Positions 1 through 6,260 of a stretch of DNA of 16,844 bases are shown piece after piece. The position numbers were made by a program, and so were the translations under genes. Position 1 is the first letter of the stretch, and each line of letters starts with the position of its first letter. The notes beneath the pieces were generated by a model. It had not been told where the DNA came from. It searched no databases and worked only from the letters and a program-made list of their open reading frames with translations. This DNA is from Gammaproteobacteria bacterium (GTDB taxonomy: Bacteria > Pseudomonadota > Gammaproteobacteria > Nitrosococcales > Methylophagaceae). The stretch spans positions 1 through 16,844 of the forward strand of contig QNEY01000011.1 of the NCBI GenBank assembly GCA_003645385.1. Direction: 5' to 3'.

Positions 1-1
1 G

Positions 2-460
2 TTATTTTACTATCTCAATCGTACTGGTTATAACGGCCTATGTCGTTTTAATAAATCTGGTGGCTACAATGTACCCTTTGGTCGCTATAAGAAAATAAAT
101 TATCAACAAGATTTTTTAAATTATCAGCCTGTATTGTCAGAGTGGGAATTTGTAAATGCTGATTTTACAGAATTGAAGTTACAGGTTGATGATTTTGTAT
201 ATGCAGATCCGCCTTATGATGTGCCTTTTCATCAATATTCACAGCAGGGCTTTAATTGGAATGATCAAATACGCCTAGCAGAGTGGTTAGTTCAACACCA
301 AGGTCCGGTTGTGTTATCTAATCAGGCTACAGATAGAATTATTGATTTATATAAACAGCTGGGATTTAAACTGAAATATCTGGATGCACCACGCAGAATC
401 AGTTGCAAAGGAAGCGAGCGTCATGCAGTGAAAGAAGTCCTTGCCCTGCGTGGTTTTTGA
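2..460 (+). CDS. dam: Dam-family adenine-N6 DNA methyltransferase, C-terminal part (5' end outside window)
   Basis: This is the C-terminal 152 residues of a D12-class DNA adenine methyltransferase; the frame is open from base 2, so the N-terminus with the FxGxG SAM-binding loop lies upstream of the window. The visible part begins with the family block containing NGLCRFN and NVPFGRYKK, typical of Dam and DpnII-type enzymes that modify GATC. The catalytic DPPY motif is at bases 206-217, followed by a conserved helix and a C-terminal PRRISCKG segment. The enzyme transfers a methyl group from SAM to adenine. Whether it is a solitary housekeeping Dam, used in mismatch repair and replication timing, or the partner of a restriction enzyme cannot be decided because the upstream gene is not visible. 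The stop codon TGA is part of a candidate argG promoter. Family assignment is firm; GATC specificity is inferred from family resemblance. Confidence 0.85.
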   Translation, partial: LFYYLNRTGYNGLCRFNKSGGYNVPFGRYKKINYQQDFLNYQPVLSEWEFVNADFTELKLQVDDFVYADPPYDVPFHQYSQQGFNWNDQIRLAEWLVQHQGPVVLSNQATDRIIDLYKQLGFKLKYLDAPRRISCKGSERHAVKEVLALRGF

Positions 461-466
461 TATAAT
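458..466 (+). promoter_or_regulatory. Candidate extended -10 promoter of argG
   Basis: The sequence TGATATAAT is a perfect extended -10 element (TGn followed by TATAAT at 461-466). Its TGA is also the stop codon of the preceding methylase. No good -35 box lies at 16-18 bp; TTGCCC at 441-446 is too close. Extended -10 promoters can work without one. Transcription would start near 473, giving a leader of about 60 nt before argG. No ARG-box-like operator was recognised. This is a pattern match only. Confidence 0.5.
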
Positions 467-534
467 CATTCGTTAATACTCTGAGCCGTTAGTTCGATTA
501 ATAACAATATAGTTTTACAGGAAACAACACACAC

Positions 535-1743
535 ATGTCTAAAATCAATAAAGTCGTTCTTGCCTATTCAGGTGGCCTTGATACTTCAATTATATTGAAA
601 TGGTTACAAGATGTTTATGATTGCGAGGTGGTGACGTTTACTGCTGATATTGGTCAAGGTGAAGAGGTTGAACCTGCACGTGCCAAAGCAGAAGCGATGG
701 GCATCAAAGAAATTTATATTGAAGACTTGCGTGAAGAATTTGCTCGTGATTATGTGTTTCCAATGTTTCGCGCTAATACCATCTATGAAGGTGAGTATTT
801 ATTAGGAACATCAATTGCTAGGCCATTGATTGCTAAGCGTTTAGTTGAGATCGCTGCTGAAGTTGATGCTCAGGCCATTTCTCATGGTGCAACGGGTAAA
901 GGCAATGACCAAGTACGTTTTGAATTAGGTGCTTATGCCTTAAGTCCAGACATTCAAGTAATAGCACCTTGGCGCGAATGGGATTTAAATTCTCGTCAAA
1001 GTCTACTCGATTATGCTGAGGAGCATGGTATTCCGGTTGAAATGAAACTGGGCAAAAAATCACCTTATTCAATGGATGCAAATTTACTTCATATCTCCTA
1101 TGAAGGCGATATTCTTGAAGACCCCTGGACAGAACCAGAAGAATCTATGTGGCGCTGGAGTGTTTCACCAGAAAATGCACCGGATAAACCAACATATTTA
1201 AATTTAACTTATGAAAAAGGCGATATTGTTGCTATAGATGATAAGGCTATGTCACCAGCCGAAATAATGGCTTATTTGAATAAGGTTGGTGGTGATAATG
1301 GTATTGGCCGTTTAGATATAGTCGAAAATCGTTATGTAGGAATGAAAGCACGAGGCTGTTATGAGACGCCAGCAGGTACTATTATGATTCCTGCACATCG
1401 TGCGATTGAGTCAATTACGGTGGACCGAGAAGTAGCTCATTTGAAAGATGAATTGATGCCACGCTATGCAAGCCTGATTTATAACGGCTATTGGTGGTCA
1501 CCAGAACGGGAAATGCTTCAAACAATGATAGATCAATCACAGAAAACTGTGAATGGAAAGGTTAGAATTAAATTATATAAAGGTAATGTGATTGTAGTTG
1601 GGCGTGAATCTGCAACAGATAGCTTGTTTGATGAATCAATCGCTACCTTTGAAGATGATGCCGGTGCATACAATCAGAAAGATGCCGAAGGTTTTATTAA
1701 ATTAAATGCATTGCGACTGAAAATAGCAGGTAAAAAAAGATAA
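535..1743 (+). CDS. argG: Argininosuccinate synthase ArgG
   Basis: Cytoplasmic argininosuccinate synthase joins citrulline and aspartate, using ATP cleaved to AMP and PPi, in the penultimate step of arginine biosynthesis. The 402-residue length is that of the common bacterial type; E. coli ArgG, at about 447, belongs to a longer subtype. The N-terminal PP-loop SGGLDTS (residues 12-18) binds ATP. Other conserved blocks are visible: SHGATGKGNDQVRFE, KSPYSMDANL and the C-terminal YNGYWWSPER region. An AGGAAA ribosome-binding site lies at 519-524, ten bases before the ATG, and the start matches family N-termini. The gene is preceded by an extended -10 promoter and followed after only 30 bases by a diguanylate cyclase on the same strand, so the two may be cotranscribed. 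No other arg genes are present in the window. Confidence 0.97.
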   Translation: MSKINKVVLAYSGGLDTSIILKWLQDVYDCEVVTFTADIGQGEEVEPARAKAEAMGIKEIYIEDLREEFARDYVFPMFRANTIYEGEYLLGTSIARPLIAKRLVEIAAEVDAQAISHGATGKGNDQVRFELGAYALSPDIQVIAPWREWDLNSRQSLLDYAEEHGIPVEMKLGKKSPYSMDANLLHISYEGDILEDPWTEPEESMWRWSVSPENAPDKPTYLNLTYEKGDIVAIDDKAMSPAEIMAYLNKVGGDNGIGRLDIVENRYVGMKARGCYETPAGTIMIPAHRAIESITVDREVAHLKDELMPRYASLIYNGYWWSPEREMLQTMIDQSQKTVNGKVRIKLYKGNVIVVGRESATDSLFDESIATFEDDAGAYNQKDAEGFIKLNALRLKIAGKKR

Positions 1744-1773
1744 CATAAGCTGACCTTGGGATAGGGTGTACAT

Positions 1774-2811
1774 ATGGAATATAGTGAATATCAGGAACGA
1801 GCTTCAGAATATATGAGGCTGGCAATTCCAATAATGAAAAAATATGGAATTGCGATGACACCAGCAAACTACGCTGTGTGGTATGAATATGTTTCTGGAT
1901 CTAATATTGCGTTAAATGATGCTGTTGATCTCCATATTGAAGAACATGGAAGCTTAAGTGATAGTCAAAGCGCTGATTTGTATCAGCGTTTTTTTGAGCG
2001 TGAAAAAGATCAAACAGCACTATTGGAAATGCGTCAGGATTTACGACGTGTATTAGAAGAGGTTTTAAGTTATGTTTCTAATGGTGTTAATTCTTCTAAA
2101 CAATCACGTGAAAATCTTGCTCAGTCTCTAGAAAAATTACACCCTGATATGACTCGTGAACAAGTTCATGAAGTTATTGAAGAAGTCTTATCAGAAACAC
2201 GATTGGCTATGTCATCTGGAACGCAACTGACGGAACGCCTCAATTCTGCTCTGGCTGAAATGCAAGACTTAAGGAAAGATCTTGATGATACTAAACGGGA
2301 AGCAAAAACTGATACCTTAACCAAATTAGCAAACCGAAAAGCATTTGATGATGTAATAACAAAAGTTACTAAAGATGCAGATAGAAGTGGTATTGAAGTT
2401 TGTTTGATCTTTGGTGACCTTGATTTATTCAAGGATATTAATGATAAACATGGTCATATGGTTGGTGACCAAGTACTTAAAGTTGTTTCATCAACATTAA
2501 AAGGTGCAGTAAAAGGCCGTGATTTAGTTGCACGTTACGGTGGTGAAGAATTTACCATTGTTTTATTAAATACGAGTATTGCAAACGCCGTAAAACTAGC
2601 TGATGCCATCCGCGTAGAGATTGCTTCCAAGCGGATTCAACGTAAAGACACCAGAGAATCATTAGGTGCGATAACTATGTCATTTGGTGTGGCAAGATAT
2701 GTGCCTTCAGAAGGTGTAGAAAGTCTGTTGCAACGAGCAGATCGTGCTTTGTATATGTCTAAGAGAAAAGGACGTAACGCCGTATCTGAAGCGCCACCTC
2801 CAATTATCTAA
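1774..2811 (+). CDS. Soluble GGDEF-domain diguanylate cyclase
   Basis: This 345-residue protein has a C-terminal GGDEF domain from about residue 178 to the end, beginning at DTLTKLANRKAF (D180). The metal-binding segment is GDLDLFKDIND (D215, D217) and the active-site signature is GGEEF at 256-260, a catalytically competent variant of GGDEF. Such enzymes make cyclic di-GMP from two GTP. The inhibitory I-site (RxxD just before the signature) reads KGRD at 247-250, so product inhibition may be weakened. Residues 1-110 form a predicted helical region with a PANYAVWYEYVSG segment seen at the front of many soluble cyclases; 115-178 looks like a helical or coiled linker. There is no membrane segment or signal peptide. 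The start uses an AGGG motif at 1763-1766. The gene sits 30 bases after argG, and its stop is 3 bases from the converging nitroreductase stop. The activating signal is unknown. Confidence 0.9.
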   Translation: MEYSEYQERASEYMRLAIPIMKKYGIAMTPANYAVWYEYVSGSNIALNDAVDLHIEEHGSLSDSQSADLYQRFFEREKDQTALLEMRQDLRRVLEEVLSYVSNGVNSSKQSRENLAQSLEKLHPDMTREQVHEVIEEVLSETRLAMSSGTQLTERLNSALAEMQDLRKDLDDTKREAKTDTLTKLANRKAFDDVITKVTKDADRSGIEVCLIFGDLDLFKDINDKHGHMVGDQVLKVVSSTLKGAVKGRDLVARYGGEEFTIVLLNTSIANAVKLADAIRVEIASKRIQRKDTRESLGAITMSFGVARYVPSEGVESLLQRADRALYMSKRKGRNAVSEAPPPII

Positions 2812-2814
2812 CCC

Positions 2815-3417
2815 TTAAAAACTGTCTGTCAGAAAAACCTTATCAAGTGGTAATTGACCAGATCGTGGCCTGGCATCTTGTTTCTTTTTACCGACAGTTA
2901 TCATCATGGTGATGATGTGATCGTGTGGTAATTTGATGATCTTCGCAACTTTATCAAAATCAAAGCCATCCATCGGGCAACTGTCATAGCCCATTCCTTT
3001 AGCCATAAGCATAATATTCATAGCTGCGATACTTGTTGAGCGAATACATTCATCACGTTGGGCTTGATGATGGTTAGTGTAATAATTTTCAATTGCAGGA
3101 AGAAGATAGCCCTGAACTTCGTCAGGTGCTTCACGCCAATAGCGCTCTGGCTGTTTTTCCCAAGCATTAAGATCGGCACATAACACTAATAATAAAGAGG
3201 CTTCTGTTACTTGTACTTGTCCCCAGCTGGCATCTTGAATTTCCTGACGTTTTTTACTGTCATGTACACGGATGAAACGCCAATGCTGAATATTAAATGC
3301 AGTTGGAGATAGGATTGCATGTTCCATTAGCTCATTAATCTCAATTTCTGTCATGACGTGTTCGGGATCAAAATGTTTAACTGAACGACGAGTAGTGATT
3401 GCTTGTTTAATATCCAT
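2815..3417 (-). CDS. Nitroreductase-family flavoprotein
   Basis: This 200-residue protein belongs to the NAD(P)H-dependent, FMN-binding nitroreductase family. It starts with the diagnostic TTRRSVKHFDP (residues 8-18), where the two arginines contact the FMN phosphate. It continues with SPTAFNIQHWRF (about 38-49), another FMN-pocket block, and a C-terminal MGYDSCPMDGFD segment typical of the NfsB/RutE-like branch. Family members reduce quinones, nitro compounds or enals in the cytoplasm; the physiological substrate cannot be told from sequence. The ATG is preceded by AAAGGTAG at 3430-3437. It is the last gene of an apparent purB operon, 28 bases after the secretin-N protein, and converges on the diguanylate cyclase with only 3 bases between stop codons and no visible terminator. 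Confidence 0.9.
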   Translation of the reverse strand: MDIKQAITTRRSVKHFDPEHVMTEIEINELMEHAILSPTAFNIQHWRFIRVHDSKKRQEIQDASWGQVQVTEASLLLVLCADLNAWEKQPERYWREAPDEVQGYLLPAIENYYTNHHQAQRDECIRSTSIAAMNIMLMAKGMGYDSCPMDGFDFDKVAKIIKLPHDHIITMMITVGKKKQDARPRSGQLPLDKVFLTDSF

Positions 3418-3445
3418 AAAAAATTATTGCTACCTTTGGCTAACG

Positions 3446-4237
3446 TTAATATTGAGATAGTTCTTCGACTTTGATGTAAATAATTTCTTGCAAAGATTGA
3501 TGACTATAATAAGTTGTTGCACCATTTTCGTTGCGGTTTTTAGCATTATCAATCTTACCAAGTTCTAACCAAGTTCCAGCAGGACCTGAAATACTGCTAA
3601 TAATCTGACTACGGTCAACACTGCCATCATTTTTATTGTATTGGCTAAATTGTGGATGAATATCCACAGTAACCTGATTATTTGGCAGAATTCTAGCTAC
3701 CGCTTTGAACCCACTATCAACATTGAGATAGTAGGTTTCTGATTGTCTGGAAAAAAGGATAAATCGCTGTTGCTCTTTCTCTGGGATTTCTTGCCCTATG
3801 GTTATAGTTATTGGTCTACCAGCAATGCCCTGTGCCTGATAATATTGATCTTTGTTTTGGCTGTGTTGAGTCGACCATTTTCGCACTGATACCGATCCAG
3901 AGCTATCTTGATTACCGACAATAACATCAGCATTTACTCCAAATGCCTGTTGACCGGACAATGCTTCATCCGTTCGCAAAACAGTGACTTTAAGACGTTG
4001 TAGTGGGGTATCAAGTGTATTAATCAGCTGCTTAAGCTCTTTAATATCATTTGGCCCAGCTTTTATGATTATAAATTCATTAGATGCCCGAGCTGTGGCA
4101 TTTTGGGGCAGAAATGCCTTGATTTCAGGTAGGATTTCTTCAGCAAGCCGATGATTAATCTGGATGGTTTCAATTTGATTTTCAGCCCAACTTATACCGC
4201 TAAATAAGCCCACTAATACAAATAAAACTATTTTCAT
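3446..4237 (-). CDS. Exported secretin N-domain protein without a pore domain
   Basis: This 263-residue protein has a Sec signal peptide (MKIVLFVLVGLFSGISWA, cleavage likely after A18). Residues 21-80 resemble the small alpha/beta N1-type domain of type II/III secretins and NolW-like proteins: ETIQINHRLAEEI, then an FIIIKAGPNDIKELKQLI strand-helix unit ending at DTPLQRLKV. Residues 81-263 are rich in beta strands (VTVDIHPQFSQ, EIIYIKVEEL) and recall the start of a secretin core. The protein is far too short to form the usual membrane gate. It is therefore probably a soluble or membrane-associated periplasmic protein of unknown role. Its start overlaps the stop of the upstream gene by four bases (ATGA), indicating translational coupling, and GAGGCG lies about nine bases before the ATG. 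No secretion-system genes are nearby. The domain call is by eye and moderately sure. Confidence 0.65.
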   Translation of the reverse strand: MKIVLFVLVGLFSGISWAENQIETIQINHRLAEEILPEIKAFLPQNATARASNEFIIIKAGPNDIKELKQLINTLDTPLQRLKVTVLRTDEALSGQQAFGVNADVIVGNQDSSGSVSVRKWSTQHSQNKDQYYQAQGIAGRPITITIGQEIPEKEQQRFILFSRQSETYYLNVDSGFKAVARILPNNQVTVDIHPQFSQYNKNDGSVDRSQIISSISGPAGTWLELGKIDNAKNRNENGATTYYSHQSLQEIIYIKVEELSQY

Positions 4238-4740
4238 AAATGTAAGCGCCTCATACTGCTATCTAATAAGCTATGATTCCACATATCATCAAATGTGTGT
4301 TTTAGACTTCGCACTTGTGCTGGATCATAAAAACACGCTCTTCCTTGATAGCGTTGATAGTTTTGACAATATAAATAGCCATTAGTGTCAACAAGCATAA
4401 ACATTTGAACTAAGTTTTGATGCTGTTTAGCTGTTGTTCTGATATCGATTGAACTGGTAAGGCGTTGAGCTAAAGGTATAATTCGGTGTCCAGTTTGAAT
4501 ATTTGTTTGGGAAGAATGAATAAGAAACTTTACTGCTGTTTTATTATTTCGACGGGCGAATTCACTGAGACAATCAATAAAGGAAACATCATCAAACAGC
4601 ACGTGATCAATGGTGTTGCCAAAGAAACATATTTCTCGTCTTGCTTGTTGGGCGAGTTCTAAGGCAAGTTCTCTGACATGTTCTCGACTATCAAAGTGAA
4701 TAACTTGATTTGAATTGTCAGTCGAGAACGAGTCAGTCAT
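4234..4740 (-). CDS. DUF7931-like small cytoplasmic protein of unknown function
   Basis: This 168-residue protein has no signal peptide or membrane segment. It resembles the uncharacterised DUF7931 family, whose alternating strand/helix pattern recalls a half phospholipase-D fold: REICFFGNTIDHVLFDD (about 35-51), KFLIHSSQTN (about 70-79), FMLVDTNGYLYCQN (about 114-127), and a C-terminal FDDMWNHS that looks like the end of PLD-like regulators. No HxKx4D catalytic motif is seen, so enzymatic activity is not supported. The gene begins 3 bases after the purB stop and overlaps the secretin-N gene by four bases (ATGA), so all three are probably made from one mRNA. TAGGA about 11 bases upstream could serve as ribosome-binding site. 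The family name comes from recall of its look and context; function is unknown. Confidence 0.6.
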   Translation of the reverse strand: MTDSFSTDNSNQVIHFDSREHVRELALELAQQARREICFFGNTIDHVLFDDVSFIDCLSEFARRNNKTAVKFLIHSSQTNIQTGHRIIPLAQRLTSSIDIRTTAKQHQNLVQMFMLVDTNGYLYCQNYQRYQGRACFYDPAQVRSLKHTFDDMWNHSLLDSSMRRLHL

Positions 4741-4743
4741 AAC

Positions 4744-6111
4744 TTAGCAATTCCTAGCTTGTTCTGCTGCATTACCGATATAGTTTGCAGGGCTGAGCTT
4801 ACGGAGGCTTACCTTGGCTTCTTCAGGTAGTTCTAAACCATCAATAAACTCAAGTAAGATTTGTTCATTAACACGTTGACCACGAGTGAGATCTTTTAAT
4901 TGTTCATATGGATTTTCAATACCATAACGACGCATAACGGTTTGAATAGGTTCTGCTAATACTTCCCAGTTCGCATCAAGATCTTTAGCCATTGATTCTG
5001 GATTAGCCTCAAGCTTACTGATGCCTTTTAACGCAGAGCTATACGCTAAAATAGAGTATGAAAACCCGACACCTATATTACGTAAAACAGTTGAGTCAGT
5101 CAGATCGCGCTGCCAGCGTGAAATAGGTAATTTAATTGCCAAGTGATCAAACATGGCATTAGCCAAACCTAAGTTACCTTCGGCATTTTCAAAATCGATA
5201 GGGTTAACTTTATGAGGCATTGTCGATGAACCAATTTCACCTTTAACTGTTTTTTGTTTGAAATGACCGATCGAAATATAACTCCAGATATCACGACAAA
5301 AATCAATTAATACAGTGTTAAAACGCATCATAGCTTGGAACAATTCAGCCATATAATCATGTGGTTCGATTTGGGTGGTGTATTGATTCCAACGTAATCC
5401 CAAACCAGTAACAAAAGCATTAGCCATCATTGGCCAGTCAACATCTGGATATGCAGATAGATGTGCATTGTAGTTGCCTACCGCACCATTCATTTTTCCG
5501 TAAAGCAATACTGCGGCAACATGTGTCCGTTGTAATTCTAAACGCTGAACAACATTCGCTAATTCTTTCCCTAAAGTAGTAGGAGAGGCTGGCTGACCAT
5601 GTGTTCTGGACATCATTGGTGTTTCAGCATGCTCTATGGCTAATTTTCGAATTGATCCAATCAAAGTATCCATTTCAGGCAAAATAACTTGCTCACGAGC
5701 ATTTTTAAGCATGATACCGTATGAAGTATTATTAATGTCTTCAGATGTACAAGCAAAATGTACAAATTCACTGACTTTATTAAGTTCGTCGTTCGCTTTG
5801 AGTTTACGTTTAATAAAATACTCAACAGCTTTAACATCATGATTGGTTTTGCGTTCAATATCTTTAATTTCAGCAGCATCGTCAACTGAAAAATTTGCCA
5901 CCATATCATTGAGAAAAGTTTCAGCCTCGCCACTCAGTTTTGGTACTTCAGTGATATCAGTATTTGCACCTAATAAGTGGAGCCAACGAACTTCGACTTC
6001 GACCCGCGAGCGCAATAATCCGTATTCACTGAAAAAAGGACGTAAGGCCTTGGTTTTATCAGCATAGCGACCATCAACTGGTGATATGGCAGTAAGCGAG
6101 GTAAGATCCAT
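4744..6111 (-). CDS. purB: Adenylosuccinate lyase PurB
   Basis: PurB catalyses two fumarate-releasing eliminations in purine synthesis: SAICAR to AICAR, and adenylosuccinate to AMP. From the chosen start the protein has 455 residues (E. coli 456). The fumarase/aspartase signature GSSTMPHKVNP spans 294-304, the catalytic base is S295 and the catalytic acid H171 in SRTHGQPAS, the same numbers as in E. coli. Agreement with the E. coli N-terminus (M-x-L-SSLTA-x-SPVDGRY pattern) and a GGAG at 6117-6120, five bases before the ATG, fix the start at 6111. The frame is open to a TTG at 6147, but that start lacks a ribosome-binding site and lies in a leader hairpin. PurB heads an apparent operon with the DUF7931-like, secretin-N and nitroreductase genes. 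In enterobacteria purB follows hflD; here about 5 kb of other genes lie between them. Confidence 0.96.
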   Translation of the reverse strand: MDLTSLTAISPVDGRYADKTKALRPFFSEYGLLRSRVEVEVRWLHLLGANTDITEVPKLSGEAETFLNDMVANFSVDDAAEIKDIERKTNHDVKAVEYFIKRKLKANDELNKVSEFVHFACTSEDINNTSYGIMLKNAREQVILPEMDTLIGSIRKLAIEHAETPMMSRTHGQPASPTTLGKELANVVQRLELQRTHVAAVLLYGKMNGAVGNYNAHLSAYPDVDWPMMANAFVTGLGLRWNQYTTQIEPHDYMAELFQAMMRFNTVLIDFCRDIWSYISIGHFKQKTVKGEIGSSTMPHKVNPIDFENAEGNLGLANAMFDHLAIKLPISRWQRDLTDSTVLRNIGVGFSYSILAYSSALKGISKLEANPESMAKDLDANWEVLAEPIQTVMRRYGIENPYEQLKDLTRGQRVNEQILLEFIDGLELPEEAKVSLRKLSPANYIGNAAEQARNC

Positions 6112-6130
6112 TAAAACTCCGTAAGAATTG

Positions 6131-6161
6131 AAGGGCATCTCTATCAATTGGAGGAGCCCTT
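6131..6161 (-). repeat. Inverted repeat (possible hairpin) in the purB leader
   Basis: AAGGGC at 6131-6136 pairs with GCCCTT at 6156-6161, and after one A/A mismatch TCTC at 6138-6141 pairs with GAGG at 6151-6154 (one G-U), leaving a nine-base loop. In the minus-strand transcript this hairpin would lie between the predicted purB start of transcription (about 6175) and its ribosome-binding site at 6117-6120. No uridine run follows directly, so a simple terminator is unlikely. It is not a match to the PurR operator. Function unknown. Confidence 0.4.
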
Positions 6162-6181
6162 AAGCAAAAAATAGTGCTGAA

Positions 6182-6190
6182 ATTATATCA
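6182..6190 (-). promoter_or_regulatory. Candidate extended -10 promoter of purB
   Basis: On the minus strand this reads TGATATAAT, a perfect extended -10 identical to the one before argG. No convincing -35 is seen. Transcription would start near 6175 and give a leader of about 64 nt carrying the inverted repeat. It lies back to back with the acnB promoter candidate, about 25 bp away. Confidence 0.5.
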
Positions 6191-6215
6191 GATCTCTGGT
6201 TTGCTTCAGCGAGCA

Positions 6216-6224
6216 TGTTAAAAT
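6216..6224 (+). promoter_or_regulatory. Candidate extended -10 promoter of acnB
   Basis: TGTTAAAAT gives the TGn extension followed by TAAAAT (five of six matches to TATAAT). A weak TGGTTT at 6197-6202 sits 16 bp upstream. Transcription would start near 6231, leaving about 30 nt before the acnB GTG. No operator was identified in this divergent region. Confidence 0.45.
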
Positions 6225-6260
6225 ACTACGTTTTATTGTCCTAACATCGGAGTTAACTGC

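Noticed and set aside
833..1081. Minus-strand open frame within argG
   Set aside because: It is a shadow of argG, without ribosome-binding site or recognisable product.
2809..2817. Possible bidirectional terminator between the diguanylate cyclase and the nitroreductase
   Set aside because: Only three bases separate the two stop codons and no stem-loop was found, so transcripts may simply overlap.
6112..6147. N-terminal extension of purB from a TTG at 6147
   Set aside because: It lacks a ribosome-binding site, lies in the leader hairpin, and would shift the catalytic His and Ser away from the E. coli numbering that the ATG at 6111 reproduces exactly.
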